Shown here: positions 1 through 10,621 of the stretch, piece by piece
How positions within the stretch are numbered: the first letter of the stretch is position 1
Layout of the letters: each line of letters opens with the position of its first letter
NCBI GenBank assembly: GCA_963714415.1
Contig: CAVQOL010000001.1
Span: 62,001 to 126,000 of the forward strand
From: JAGXRK01 sp963714415
GTDB lineage: Bacteria; Bacteroidota; Ignavibacteria; Ignavibacteriales; Ignavibacteriaceae
DNA: 64,000 nt
Reading direction: 5' to 3'
Position numbers and translations under genes: made by a program
The notes under the pieces: generated by a model
Databases searched by the model: none
Told to the model about the DNA's origin: nothing
The model's input: the letters and a program-made list of their open reading frames with translations, nothing else

Positions 1-3000
1 TAATATGATGTTTGTAGGTCTCTTTTACTAAACTCGTTAGTCCTAAAATCCCGTTCAAAGGAGTTCTTATTTCGTGCGACATGTTGGCTATAAATGCATC
101 TTTCAATTTATTTGCTTGATCGGCTAATTCTTTAGCTCTAATCAAATCATCAACCATATTTTTCTTTTCCGTAATATCTTCCTTAACAGCAATATAATTG
201 GTTATTTCTCCTTCACTGTTTACAAGCGGAGAGATCAATGAGGATTCCCAATATAATTCGCCATTTTTCTTTTTGTTCAACATCTCACCTTGCCAATCTT
301 TACCAGATAAAATATAGCTCCAAAGTTCTGTGTAAAAATTTTCATCGTGATGATCGGATTTTAAAATACGTGGATTTTTATACAATACTTCTTCTTTTGA
401 ATATCCTGTTACTTCACAGAATTTTTCATTTACATATTCTATATCACCTTTTGAATTTGTTATTACAACCGAAGCCGGACTTTGCTCAACAGCTCTTGAT
501 AGTTTTTTTAATTCTTCCTCTGCTTTCATTAGATCAATTGCTTTTGCAACCTGCGATGATACATACTCGAGCATATGAAGATCGCTGCGGCTGTAAGCTT
601 TTGCGTCCTGGTAATGCTGAACAACCATAACACCAATAGTTTTATTTTCAACTATCAGCGGAACTCCAAGCCAGATATGCGATTGTGCTCCTATCAGATC
701 AACCTCACCCTTCTGGCGCAATTCAGTATCGGTAGCTTCATCACAAAACAGCGGTTTGCCTGTTCTGAGAACATATGCGGTTAGACCTCTGCCCACTTCA
801 ATCGGCTCTTGAACTGGATCCATTTCATCGACAAAATATGGAAATTTAAGCAGGTTTTCTTTTTCATCGTAAAGTGAAATATAAAAATTTCTTGCCGGCA
901 TCACCGAACTAATTATTTCATGAACAGATTTAAAAAGATCATCGAGCGATTCAGATTTATCGGCAGCCTGGGAGATCTGATAAACAGCATTTTGTAATAA
1001 ATCCGATCTCTTACGTTCCGTTATGTCCCGCACAATTGCCTGAAGCATTGCCTCACCGGCTAAATAAATTCTATTCAGACTTACCTCAGCGTCGAATTCC
1101 GTTCCATTTAACTTTATATGCTTCCATTCGAATGTCTGGGGCTGCCCTTCGAATGCAGCATATATCTTTTCGAGAGCTTTCTCCTTCGAGTCCCTTCCAT
1201 CCGGCTGAAAAGGCGGGGAAAACTCATAGGGTTTTTTTAACAATATTTCGTCCCTCGAAACTCCAAACATCTCTTCGGTTTTGGGGTTGCAATCAACGAA
1301 ACTATCTTGCCGCATAAGAAAAATTGCATCATTTGCGGTTTCATAAAGGGTTTTATGCTTAAGTTCACTTGCTTTTAGTGCTTCACGTACCCGTTTACGT
1401 TCGGTAATATCTCTATTGCTTACACGTCTGCCGAGATATTTTTTGTCTTCACTATAAATCGGTCTGCAAGTGTGGTAAATATTAGCAATAGAACTGTCTT
1501 TCCGAATAATTCTAAAGTCTAATGCACTTAGATCATCTATATTCTTAATTGAATAAACCACATCGTGATGATTAATAAGTAAATCAATATCATCGGGATG
1601 AACAATTTTAATTAATAATTCCGGATTAGAAATAAATTCATCTCGGTTATAACCGGTTATTCTTTCACAAGAAGGAGACATATAAACAATTTTCTGATTC
1701 TCATCTTCCCAGTATTCCCAGTTATAAGTAAAATCTGCAAGAGTTCGGAATTTTTCTTCGCTTTTTCGCAATGCTTCTTCAGCTTTTCTACGTTCCGTTA
1801 CGTCTCTTGCAATTACATAAAATCCTTCAATCTGATCGTTTTCAATAATCAGGCGCACATTTTGATTGAACCATTTTGTCTCACCCGATTTTGTACGGAA
1901 TGGATACTCAGTAGTTGATAATGCTCTTCTCTCTATAAATTGCCTAAAATAATTTAATTTAACTCTTTGTCTATATTCCGGTTCGATTAAATCTATATAC
2001 TTTATTTTTGTTAACTCATCAAGTGAATAGCCGGATGATTTTATTCCTGCAGGATTGATATAAGTAAAATAGCCCCTGTTATTTATCGTAAAAACAATTT
2101 CAACAGCTTCTTCAACAACAGAGCGGAATTTATTTTCGGATTCTTTTAATGCTTCTTCAGCACGTTTACGTTCGGTTATATTCCTAAAAACACTTAATAA
2201 CAATGTTGGCTGATTTTCAATTTCTAAGAATGTATTCGACAATTCCAGATTTATTCTTTTGCCATTCCATAATATAATTTCAGTTTCTAAATAATTTGGA
2301 ATGGTGTTGGATCGGAATCGTTTCGAATGTTTACTTAATATTTCAGCCCGTCTGATTTCTTGATAGACAGCTGACATCGGTTTCCCTTCAATTTCCATGA
2401 GCGGTTTTTCAACCAAATTGCAGTATGCATCATTAGCCAATAGTACAACACCTTCTTCATCCGTAATCCGCATTCCATCTGTGCTTTTTTCCCAAACTGA
2501 CCGGAATCTCTTCTCGCTTTCATTCAATGCTTCTTCTGCACGTTTGCGTTCGGTATCATCGAACATATAACCTTTCAATCGAATCAACTCACCATTTTCA
2601 TCAAATTCACCAATCACATTTTTTATTAGACTAATAACCCTGCCGTCACGAGTGATATGCTCCTGTTCGTATCTTTCAACTTTTTTCTTTTCACGTACTA
2701 AATCAAGAAGTTTTTCTCTATCCTTCTTGTTTTTATAAAACTCGGAAATATTTGACTTCCTCAGTTCATCAACAGAATCAAAACCGAATATTTTTGCCAT
2801 TGCCGGGTTACATAATTCAATCGTTCCATCTAACGAAATGACAAAATTTCCGGTAAGGTCATCATTAAATAATCGTTTATATTTTTGTTCACTTTGCCTT
2901 ATCAATTCTTGAGAATTTTTGCGCTCGGTAATGTCGTATACAATACCTTCAATTCCTGCGAAGTCACCCTTCGGAGTAAAAATTGAGACTTTGTGATCGT

Positions 3001-5411
3001 TCACCCATCGTATGCTTTTATCCTTGGCAATGATCCTATATTCCTGGATTATATTCATGGGCTTTTCTTGTAATACGCGGCTTTGAGCAAAAACAATTTC
3101 CTTGTCTTCTTCATGGATGAGGTCAAGCCAGTTTATCTTATGATCAGATGAACTCGGCAATGGAGTAACCACAGACCTCCTCGGAATTTGAAATGATATC
3201 AGCCGTCCAATCCGTATGCGCTCTATAAATCATGCCCGGAATGTTACTAATTAAACTCCGGTAGAGTTCTTCACTCTCCCGCTGAATCTCTTCAGCCTTC
3301 TTACGCTCGGTGATGTCTGTAATATAGACCAACCCGCATTTCTCCCCATTCCAGATTGTTGTTGTTGCTCGTAGTTCTACCGGGATCACTTTTCCGTCTT
3401 TCCTGACAATTGTTCTTTCATATTGAGACCGTACTTTTTCTCCTCTTAACCGTTTATCATACATTTCCTTGTATTTCTTAAGTTCATCCGGCGGTGTCAT
3501 TTCTCTTATGGTGAGATTTAAAAGTTCTTCATAACTATATCCAGTTATCTCGCACATCCTCTGATTTGTAAACAGATGTTTTCCGGAATTATTGGCAATT
3601 AGAATTCCATCGGGACTATGCCCGACGAGATCACTTATATTCGCTTGAATTTCGAGTAAATCTTTTTCATCTTTTTTGCTCTGAGTGACATCCATAGTAA
3701 CCTCGATTCCACCCACCATATTGCCTTTTTCATCTTGCTGTGGATAGCCTCGTATGAACCAGGTTTTCCCGTCTGGAGTTGATTTTTCTACTTCCTGAAT
3801 CTGATTTGTCTCCATTGCTTTCTTGACAGGGCAATCAGGGCATATTTCATTGCGCTTAGGCCATATCTCGTAACAATAACGCCCCACCAGCTGCTCACGT
3901 GTCAAACCGGCAGATTCACATGCTGACTTGTTAGCCCAGAGAATCTTCATATCTATATCTTGATGTATAACATGTTCTACCAAACTGTCCAGAATAGTCT
4001 CTTTTTCTCGTTCAATTTTTCTCATCGCCACTTCAGCCTGCTTGCGACTCGTGATATCGTGGATAACAGAGTGTAGATAATTCTTCTCTCCAACAGAAAT
4101 TAATCCGCTGTAAACCCCAACATCTCTTATAGAACCGTCAGCTCTACGATGTTTAAATTCAAAATAGTTTTTTTCTTTGTTTCTAGCTGACTCCATTTCT
4201 TTTTTAATTTCGTCCGGGGGTAAAATGTTAATCTGAGATATCTTCATCCTTTTTAATTCTTCAATTGTCCAGCCATAGAACTTTGAAGCAGCTACGTTGG
4301 CGTCAGTAATATTTCCGGTTTCAGAGTCAATTAGAAGTTTTACAGCGGAGTGATCATAGAATAATTTTTTAAACCGTTCTTCGCTCTCGCGCAGAGTTTT
4401 TTCAGCTTTTTTTCTTTTTGCTTCTTCATTTAAAATTGTTCTTACTTTGGTAAGGGAATAAAAGTAATATATCATTACAATGAACAGAAAAGAAAAAATT
4501 ATGATTAAACGGTTACGAAAACTGTTAAGTGCAGCATAGATTTCTTCTTCACTATATGAAATTAAAATTGTCCAGTATGTGCTCCCAAGTGGAACACGGT
4601 AAAAAACCATATATTTTTCTACAAGCTTATGTTGTTTTTTGTCGTTATCCTCTTCATGAACACTTTTAGCAGTTCCTTGATTTTCCCTTTTTAATTTTTT
4701 CATTAATTCAATTGCTAAAGGATCTTTGTGCGTGAGATCGAGAAATGATTTTCCTGTGTGTTCTTTATACAGGCAAAATATTTCTACACCATCTTCACTA
4801 AGTAACCATGCGTTGCTGGTTTCTCTAATCTTAATTTTTTCAAAATATTGTTTCCCAAGCTTATCAATCTGGATCAATATGGCAATGCTGCCTTTAAATT
4901 CTTTTCCTTTAAATACCGGAACATGCACAGCTACTGCAAGATAACCTTGCACAGACATAAACACATCGCTTATTACCGTTTGATGTGTTGTTAAGACCTG
5001 ATGAATATGTTTCTGGTAAGAAATATCTTTTCCTATTGCTGATTGATTATAAGGATAAGTAAATAATATTTTCCCGCGTGAATCTACTCTTGTTACAGCC
5101 TCAATAAAATTTTTGTGATTATTATAGAAGTTTTCCATCAATACTCTGGTATCATCATTAAAATCAATTATACATTTATGTTGTGATAAGAAGTTAAGTT
5201 CATACTGATAATTTTGGAAGAAAGAAGTAATACCTTTAGATGCGGCTTGTGCCAATATTAATTGCTGATGATTAAATTCATTTATGGTTTTATCTTTAAC
5301 ATCATTATAAACCAGATAGAAAAGTAAAGTGAATACAATAAATATTACCGGTATAAGAAAGTAACGCTTTGAAAACCTAAGTTTTTTCGCATTATAATTT
5401 CGTAGAGACAT
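1..5411 (-). CDS. Multi-PAS membrane sensor histidine kinase (frameshifted, 3' end beyond left edge)
   Basis: A sensor kinase that should autophosphorylate on a HisKA histidine. The first 755 codons (5411 to 3144) give a transmembrane segment (about residues 15-37), a periplasmic Cache-like sensor, a second transmembrane segment (about 305-325), three complete PAS domains and the start of a fourth. A TGA at 3146-3144 interrupts that PAS. The next frame (codon starts at 3139, 3136 and so on) continues it as KINWLDLIHEED and stays open to the window edge, with about six more PAS domains (each ending in a DITERK/DVTERR-like motif), a GAF domain near 1000-560, and a HisKA box FIANMSHEIRTPLNG near 80-40. 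The HATPase domain must lie left of the window. One lost or gained base near 3147 explains the break, so sequencing error and true decay are both possible. Confidence 0.85.
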
Positions 5412-5988
5412 AAAAACCTCTTGATGGACAATTAGTAATAGTATTTTTCAGATTTATTACCCACAGTGTTTAATATTTTATCTTTTTTACAGCTACATTA
5501 TTAACTTTAAGGAAGGAAGGGATATTGAGGTAATAAATCAACTTTGGCAGCGGATTATTCTTAAAGAGATGATCAAAATTTAACTGGTCAGTTGTTGCTT
5601 TAGGGGACATACGTCCTCCTCATATCATTAGTTAAAATAACTATACTCTAATTTGCTTTCTCCCAAAATTATAATGTAAAAATAACATTAATACAGCTCA
5701 ATTAACATATTTTGATATGGCCTCTTAAAAATTTTATCTGACTGTCACAGTTTGTCCGATTTGTGGGAGAATCATTTTCGTGACAACTTTCTTTTAGAAA
5801 CTTCTGAAAAATTGCTGGGATTATTATTCCGGTTGAGGTCCGTAATCTATTTCTGTAGATTCTGAAATAATCCGTCAACTGACGTACAGAAAGGAAAAAA
5901 ATAATCTTAAAATTATTGTCAACTGTAAAGACACCATCGGTAAGAGAATCAGGATATCATTTTTTGTTTCTTGTTCTTCTGACATAAT
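5412..5988. other. Intergenic stretch between the sensor kinase and the arsenic island
   Basis: About 580 bases holding only the short PAS remnant described at 5470-5610. An 8-base inverted repeat TTTCTGTA / TACAGAAA (5850-5857 and 5885-5892), with a small inner GTCA/TGAC stem, lies just downstream of the ccdA stop on the minus strand. It may be an inefficient terminator, but it has no clear T tract. I see no other gene. Confidence 0.5.
5470..5610 (-). pseudogene. 46-codon PAS-domain N-terminal remnant with a strong ribosome binding site
   Basis: ATG at 5610 follows GAGGAGGACGT, one of the clearest Shine-Dalgarno sequences in the window. The peptide contains LFKNNPLPKLIYYLN followed by FLKVNNVAVKK. 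This matches the first strand and helix of a PAS domain of the LFxNNPxPxWIYDxxTxxFLxVNxAAxxKYG type. It ends at TAA (5470) where a PAS domain would continue with YGYS, and the large sensor kinase starts 58 bases downstream. I read it as the stump of a truncated PAS gene or of an older 5' end of the neighbour. A short expressed peptide is possible but not shown. Confidence 0.5.
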
Positions 5989-6690
5989 TTACATTGTATT
6001 AAAAATTAAATAAATTCCACCAAGGATAACCAACACACCACAAATACGTTTAATCCACAAAATTGTTTTTGATTCCTCTGACCAGTTTAGGTATTGTTGA
6101 ACTTTTTTAGTTAGTGTTCCCGCACCCACAATAACTGCACAGTGTCCAATCCCAAACGATAAAAGTAGAATAGCAGCAGAAGTAAAATTAGTTTGAGCTG
6201 TCTGAAAAACAATTCCAAGTACTGGAGCCATATATGCAAAAGTACACGGACCAAGAGCAATACCAAAAAGCAATCCAAGAATCAAAGCTGCAAGTAATCC
6301 TTTAGATTTAGTTTGTCTTATACTTGATGTATTCCAATCAAATTTTATAATATCAAGCAAGTAAAGTCCAACAATAAAAAAGATTCCTGCAACAAGATAG
6401 TTGCCTATACTTCCAATATCACCCATCAATCTTCCAAGTGAAGCAGTAATTACACCAATTGCTGCAATTGTTATTAAAATTCCTACTGAGAAAATTAATG
6501 AGATATAAAAAGTCCTACTAAGTGAGATTTTGCCTTGCGAACTTATAAATCCAATAACAAGAGGAATACTTGAAAGATGACAAGGCGAAAGAAGGATTGA
6601 TAGAACTCCCCATCCAAAAGAAGCAAGCAAAGCAATCCAATAATTCTCGTAAAGCGCAGTGCTAAGTATTGTGAAAATTTCTTCAATCAT
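5989..6690 (-). CDS. ccdA: CcdA-family thiol-disulfide electron transporter
   Basis: A 233-residue protein with about six hydrophobic helices, of the CcdA/DsbD-beta family. These proteins carry electrons from cytoplasmic thioredoxin across the inner membrane to periplasmic thiol proteins. The family cysteines are visible as SPCHLSS (Cys37) in the first helix pair and GPCTFAYMAP (Cys149) in the second half. The ATG overlaps the TGA of the upstream thioredoxin lipoprotein (ATGA), so the two are translationally coupled and very likely partners. Position at the end of an arsenic-resistance operon suggests a dedicated reductant supply for arsenate or mercury-like stress chemistry; this role is inference. 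The family call is secure. Confidence 0.88.
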   Translation of the reverse strand: MIEEIFTILSTALYENYWIALLASFGWGVLSILLSPCHLSSIPLVIGFISSQGKISLSRTFYISLIFSVGILITIAAIGVITASLGRLMGDIGSIGNYLVAGIFFIVGLYLLDIIKFDWNTSSIRQTKSKGLLAALILGLLFGIALGPCTFAYMAPVLGIVFQTAQTNFTSAAILLLSFGIGHCAVIVGAGTLTKKVQQYLNWSEESKTILWIKRICGVLVILGGIYLIFNTM

Positions 6691-7088
6691 TTTTTACTTT
6701 TCTTAGTTAGTCCTTTGCCTTGTAAAATTTTATCTATTTCTTCTTCAGGATAAAATCCTTCGTGGCGATGAAATTCTTTTCCGCTTGCATCAAGAAAAAC
6801 TTGAGTAGGAATAAGCTTAATCTTGTATTGTTGAGCATACTTTTTTTGTTCCTGTGTCCACACATCATAGAAAATAACTTTTACCTGGTCACCATATTTT
6901 TCTTCTATTGCTTTCATTACCGGTTGCATTTGTTTGCAAGGGATACAATTTATAGAACCAAGTTCCACAAATGTCACTTTCGGTTTTGAGTTAATTAAGG
7001 TTCCTGCTTTATTATCCTTTGACTGTGCATCGCATCCCTGAACGAATATAAAAATTACCAATATTATAATTGAAATTATATTTTTCAT
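6687..7088 (-). CDS. Periplasmic thioredoxin-fold lipoprotein
   Basis: A 133-residue thioredoxin-like protein. The N-terminus is a lipoprotein signal (hydrophobic run followed by FVQGC, lipid-modified Cys19). The active site is CIPC (Cys48, Cys51) and the cis-proline loop is KLIPTQVF (Pro93). The mature domain should sit in the periplasm, anchored to a membrane, where CcdA encoded immediately downstream can keep it reduced. Its TGA overlaps the ccdA start. It lies one base after the small disulfide protein at 7090-7329, which continues the operon. The physiological substrate is not visible from sequence; arsenate reduction chemistry or repair of oxidised periplasmic thiols are both plausible. 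Confidence 0.85.
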   Translation of the reverse strand: MKNIISIIILVIFIFVQGCDAQSKDNKAGTLINSKPKVTFVELGSINCIPCKQMQPVMKAIEEKYGDQVKVIFYDVWTQEQKKYAQQYKIKLIPTQVFLDASGKEFHRHEGFYPEEEIDKILQGKGLTKKSKK

Positions 7089-7089
7089 A

Positions 7090-7329
7090 TTATTCTCCGT
7101 TTAACCATTTAATAATTTGATCATCTTTAGGAATGATACCAAAGCTTTTTACTTGTTCATTTACAACTAAACCCGGAGTCATCATTATTCCATACCTAAC
7201 CATCTCCTGGATATCCGTAACTTTTTCAACATCAGCATCAATATTATTTACAGCAACCAAATCTCTTACTTTTGCCTCGAGTGTTTGGCACTTTTTACAA
7301 CCTGTGCCGAGTATTTTTACTGTAATCAT
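7090..7329 (-). CDS. Small redox-active disulfide (thioredoxin-like, MTH895-type) protein
   Basis: A 79-residue mini-thioredoxin fold with no signal peptide, so cytoplasmic. It begins with a beta strand leading into GTGCKKC (Cys11, Cys14), and has the cis-Pro loop MTPGLVVN. This pattern defines the redox-active disulfide protein 2 / MTH895 family often seen beside arsenical permeases. Its ATG overlaps the TGA of acr3 (ATGA), so it is cotranslated with the pump. A second protein of the same type is at 8465-8713, on the other side of acr3. A likely role is delivering electrons to ArsC or CcdA, or binding As(III) through the CxxC; neither is proven. Confidence 0.8.
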   Translation of the reverse strand: MITVKILGTGCKKCQTLEAKVRDLVAVNNIDADVEKVTDIQEMVRYGIMMTPGLVVNEQVKSFGIIPKDDQIIKWLNGE

Positions 7330-8417
7330 AATTCTTCCCTGTTATGTAATAATGGATTATCAGAATCATATATGGTGTTTTCTGCAAAGTATTTTTTCTT
7401 AAACCAAAGAGCAACATTTACAAGCATAATCAAAACGGGTACTTCTACAAGCGGACCGATAACCGCTGCAAATGCTTCTCCGCTGTTAATTCCAAATACT
7501 GCAATTGCAACTGCTATAGCCAGCTCAAAATTATTGCTCGCTGCTGTGAAAGAAAGCGTTGCTGTTTTGCTATAATCCGCACCGACTTTCTTGCCCATAT
7601 AGAATGAAACAAAAAACATTATAATAAAATAGATAACAAGTGGAATTGCAATCCGTACAACATCAAGAGGAATTTTTACAATATACTCGCCTTTAAGCGA
7701 AAACATTACAACAATTGTAAACAGCAAAGCAATCAAAGTTATTGGAGAAATTTTGGGAATGAATTTCTGCTCATACCATTGCTTGCCCTTTAGTTTAAGA
7801 AACACAAACCTTGTTATCATTCCAGCAAAGAACGGAATTCCAAGATATATAAAAACGCTTTCAGCGATTTGACCTATTGTAATATTTACAGCAAAAGTTT
7901 GTAATCCCAGCCAAGAAGGCAGAACAGTTAAGAACACATAAGCATATATCGAAAAGAATAAAACCTGAAAGATTGAATTAAATGCAACTAATCCGGCTGC
8001 ATATTCAGTATCGCCTTTTGCAAGTTCATTCCAAACGATAACCATTGCAATGCAGCGTGCAAGACCTATCAGTATTAATCCGGCCATATACTCAGGATAA
8101 TCCTGCAGAAATATTATTGCAAGAATAAACATCAGTATCGGACCAATAATCCAATTCTGTACAAGGGAAAGTGTTAGCACTTTAAGATTTTTGAAAACAT
8201 CTGGCAGTTCTTCATACTTAACTTTTGCAAGCGGCGGATACATCATTAAGATTAATCCTATTGCAATTGGAATGTTTGTTGTGCCGGATTGAAATGAATT
8301 CCAGAAATCAACAACTGAAGGGAAAAGATAACCGGAGAACACTCCGGTGAACATTGCAAGGAATATCCATAAAGTGAGGAAACGGTCTAAAAATTTTAAT
8401 CGTGTAGTTCGCAGCAT
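7326..8417 (-). CDS. acr3: Arsenite efflux permease, ACR3 family
   Basis: A 363-residue membrane protein with about ten transmembrane segments. It matches Acr3 arsenite/H+ antiporters by length and by family signatures: the N-terminal LTLWIFLAMFTGVFSGYLFP, LILIGLARCIAMVIVWNELA with the conserved membrane cysteine thought to act in arsenite transport, and FTAASNNFELAIAVAIAVFG with the conserved NNFE. It exports As(III) produced by ArsC. It sits between two genes for small CxxC proteins and shares an ATGA overlap with the downstream one. The gene is intact. Expression is probably controlled by the ArsR encoded at 10622-10969. Confidence 0.93.
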   Translation of the reverse strand: MLRTTRLKFLDRFLTLWIFLAMFTGVFSGYLFPSVVDFWNSFQSGTTNIPIAIGLILMMYPPLAKVKYEELPDVFKNLKVLTLSLVQNWIIGPILMFILAIIFLQDYPEYMAGLILIGLARCIAMVIVWNELAKGDTEYAAGLVAFNSIFQVLFFSIYAYVFLTVLPSWLGLQTFAVNITIGQIAESVFIYLGIPFFAGMITRFVFLKLKGKQWYEQKFIPKISPITLIALLFTIVVMFSLKGEYIVKIPLDVVRIAIPLVIYFIIMFFVSFYMGKKVGADYSKTATLSFTAASNNFELAIAVAIAVFGINSGEAFAAVIGPLVEVPVLIMLVNVALWFKKKYFAENTIYDSDNPLLHNREEL

Positions 8418-8464
8418 TTACTTATCCTCTTTAATTGCTTTGGAAGATTAGTCTCATAATTAAA

Positions 8465-8713
8465 TTAGTTTTTAGCAGCGTCCATTAACCAATGTTCTAA
8501 TGTAGATTTTGTAGGAACTTTTCCCTGGCTCACTACTTTATTGTTCACAATAAGTCCAGGTGTCATCCATATACCAAGTTCTGCAAACTTTTCCCTGTTT
8601 GTAATTTTCTGAATATCAGCTTCTAATTCATTTTCTGCTGCAATATTCACACATAACTCGTAGAGGTTTTCACAGTTTACACAGCCAGTTCCGACTACTT
8701 TTACCGTTAACAT
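8465..8713 (-). CDS. Second small redox-active disulfide protein
   Basis: An 82-residue paralogue of the protein at 7090-7329, with GTGCVNC (Cys11, Cys14) and MTPGLIVNNKVV carrying the cis-proline. It is cytoplasmic, of the MTH895 / redox-active disulfide protein 2 family. It starts one base after the arsC stop, with an AGGGAGAG ribosome site inside the end of arsC, and is followed after about 50 bases by acr3. The pairing with arsC suggests it regenerates the arsenate reductase or relays electrons, which is inference from position. Confidence 0.8.
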   Translation of the reverse strand: MLTVKVVGTGCVNCENLYELCVNIAAENELEADIQKITNREKFAELGIWMTPGLIVNNKVVSQGKVPTKSTLEHWLMDAAKN

Positions 8714-8714
8714 T

Positions 8715-9149
8715 TTAACTCTCCCTGCTTATTATTTTTTCATTATAGAATTGATAAAAATCTTTTTTAATTTCATTTCTAACTTTTCTGAATACTGAAA
8801 GAACTTCTTCTTCTGTTCCCATAGCATTCGCAGGATCTTCAAATCCAATATGAAGCTGTTCTTCTACCTTGCCTAAAAAAACCGGGCAGGTTTCTTTAGC
8901 ATTATCACAAACTGTTATTACATAATCAAAATGGTCCTTGATAAATTCATTTACATCCCGAGGTTTTCCGCTGCTAATGTCTATTCCCAATTCACTCATC
9001 ACTTTTACGGCACTTGGATTCACTTTTGCTTCAGGTTTTACTCCCGCAGAAAAAACTTCTAATTTATCATCAAATGATTTAAGAAAACCTTCAGCCATTT
9101 GGCTTCTACAGGAGTTTCCAGTACAAAGTACGAGCATTCTTTTTTTCAT
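8715..9149 (-). CDS. arsC: Arsenate reductase, thioredoxin-dependent (low-molecular-weight phosphatase fold)
   Basis: A 144-residue protein of the ArsC (pI258 type) family, which reduces arsenate to arsenite. The phosphate loop CTGNSCRS carries nucleophile Cys9 and Arg15 (CX5R). The redox pair Cys81 and Cys88 is in VITVCDNAKETCPVF, as expected for a thioredoxin-coupled triple-cysteine mechanism. It has a typical LMW-PTP N-terminal half with QMAEGFLK and an FSAGVKP loop. It is followed immediately by a small thioredoxin-like protein and then acr3, a coherent arsenate-to-arsenite-to-efflux set. The start ATG has upstream sequence AAGGGAAATAATAA, an acceptable ribosome site. Confidence 0.93.
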   Translation of the reverse strand: MKKRMLVLCTGNSCRSQMAEGFLKSFDDKLEVFSAGVKPEAKVNPSAVKVMSELGIDISSGKPRDVNEFIKDHFDYVITVCDNAKETCPVFLGKVEEQLHIGFEDPANAMGTEEEVLSVFRKVRNEIKKDFYQFYNEKIISRES

Positions 9150-9262
9150 TTATTATTTCCCTTTTATTGTTTGTCATACCCGCAAAAGCATGTATCTCAT
9201 TTATGATTATTTCTAGACTTCCCCTTTCGCTAGAATAATATTTAGTAATAAAACCAGTTGCC

Positions 9263-10564
9263 TTAAATCAGTGATCCATAAATCAATCCACTAATTGTTG
9301 CCATAACCACAACAAGCAAAACATACACAACTGTTTTTTGTGTACCGATAACACCGCGTATAACTAACATATTAGGTAATGATAGTGCCGGACCTGCTAA
9401 TAATAAAGCAAGTGCTGGACCTTTACCCATTCCGCTGCTCATCAATCCTTGCAAAATTGGGATTTCAGTTAAAGTCGCGAAGTACATAAATGCACCTGTA
9501 ATTGATGCAAAGAAATTTGAGAATAAAGAATTACCGCCAACTAAATTTGCGATCCATTCATTTGGGATAACTCCGTTATTATTATTTCCAGAACCGAGCA
9601 AAAACCCCGCGATCAAAACACCGGCAGCAAGCAGCGGCATAATTTGTTTTGTAAATCCCCAGGTTTCGCCAAGCCACTGATTTGGTTCATCTTCTGAAAA
9701 AGTTAAAGTCAGAGTTGTGGCTATTATTGCAACAATGAAAGGAATAGTTGGTGAGTGAAAAAAGAAAAATGCTGATATTAGTACTGCACTTGTTCCGAGA
9801 AGTACATATAATCCTTTTACCTTAATAATAAATATCATTGAAAGTGCGAATGCTAATCCAAACACTCCGGTTATAAACCATTTATTAGCAAACATAAAAA
9901 ACCAGAATCCCTCTGCTGCATCAGGCTTGCCCCAATTAACAAAAACAAGAATTGCAACGAGAATAAAAAAATGTATAGCAGTCTGCCACATCGGTCTTTC
10001 GTCAGGCATATCGGCAATTGTTATTTGTGCATCGGATTTTTCTTTTTCTTCTTTCCGATATATGAATGACATTATCAGTCCTATCACAATACTGAATACA
10101 ACTGCACCGATTATTCTGGCAATGCCAAGTTCAAGTCCAAGTATTCTTGCAGTGAGAATGATTGCTAAAATATTTATAGCAGGACCGGAATAAAGAAAAG
10201 CAATTGCAGGACCTAATCCAGCACCGCGTTTATGAATACTTGAGAACAGAGGAAGAATTGTGCATGAACAAACGGCAAGTATCGTCCCCGAAACCGATGC
10301 AACAGAATAAGCAACCAACTTTTTGGCGTTCGCTCCGAAGTATTTTATCACCGCAGTTTGACTTATAAAAACGGCGATAACGCCCGCAATGAAAAACGCC
10401 GGTATTAAACAAAGTAAAACGTGTTCCTGTGCATACCATTTAGCAAGATCAAAAGCTGCTAATATTGCTCCGGAAAAGGATTCATCCTCAATGGGCATAA
10501 AGTATGCGAATAGAAAGAATCCGAGGATCCACAAAAATATTTTATATTCTTTTTTCCAATTCAT
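9263..10564 (-). CDS. arsP: Permease of the ArsP / DUF318 family
   Basis: A 433-residue polytopic membrane protein with the ArsP/UPF0718 signatures VCSCTILPLFSSIHKRGAG followed by FLYSGPAINILAI, and a second-half repeat ATLTEIPILQGLMSSGMGKG followed by LLLAGPALSLPNMLVIRG. Family members export trivalent organoarsenicals or other metals. Here, beside arsM, export of methylated arsenic is a sensible guess. It is preceded by a 20-bp palindrome (10587-10606) 22 bases upstream of the ATG, placed to repress its promoter, so arsP and the genes below it may have their own ArsR-controlled promoter. The gene is intact, and a DUF318 permease for another thiophilic metal remains possible. Confidence 0.82.
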   Translation of the reverse strand: MNWKKEYKIFLWILGFFLFAYFMPIEDESFSGAILAAFDLAKWYAQEHVLLCLIPAFFIAGVIAVFISQTAVIKYFGANAKKLVAYSVASVSGTILAVCSCTILPLFSSIHKRGAGLGPAIAFLYSGPAINILAIILTARILGLELGIARIIGAVVFSIVIGLIMSFIYRKEEKEKSDAQITIADMPDERPMWQTAIHFFILVAILVFVNWGKPDAAEGFWFFMFANKWFITGVFGLAFALSMIFIIKVKGLYVLLGTSAVLISAFFFFHSPTIPFIVAIIATTLTLTFSEDEPNQWLGETWGFTKQIMPLLAAGVLIAGFLLGSGNNNNGVIPNEWIANLVGGNSLFSNFFASITGAFMYFATLTEIPILQGLMSSGMGKGPALALLLAGPALSLPNMLVIRGVIGTQKTVVYVLLVVVMATISGLIYGSLI

Positions 10565-10586
10565 GCTAATTATTTTTTATTTCCAT

Positions 10587-10606
10587 AATTCGATAAATAT
10601 CGAATT
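10587..10606. promoter_or_regulatory. Probable ArsR operator upstream of arsP
   Basis: AATTCGATAAATATCGAATT: two perfect 9-base arms around a 2-base centre, between the arsR stop and the arsP start. It has the same geometry as the palindrome at 10975-10994 and shares the AATTCG/CGAATT-like ends. ArsR-family repressors bind such AT-rich dyads, so autoregulation and control of the operon are likely. Confidence 0.65.
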
Positions 10607-10621
10607 GTATTTAAAAACATA

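Noticed and set aside
238..1317. Three plus-strand frames (238-630, 575-784, 1036-1317)
   Set aside because: They overlap the minus-strand PAS/GAF/HisKA sequence and have no recognisable features.
2335..2523. 62-codon minus frame
   Set aside because: It is an alternative frame of the PAS-coding sequence; the frame with codon starts at 3139, 3136 and so on carries the PAS domain through this place.
9211..9235. TTCTAG...CTAGAA inverted repeat before arsC
   Set aside because: Arms are only six bases with a 13-base gap, and geometry differs from the two ArsR-type dyads, so I do not call it an operator.
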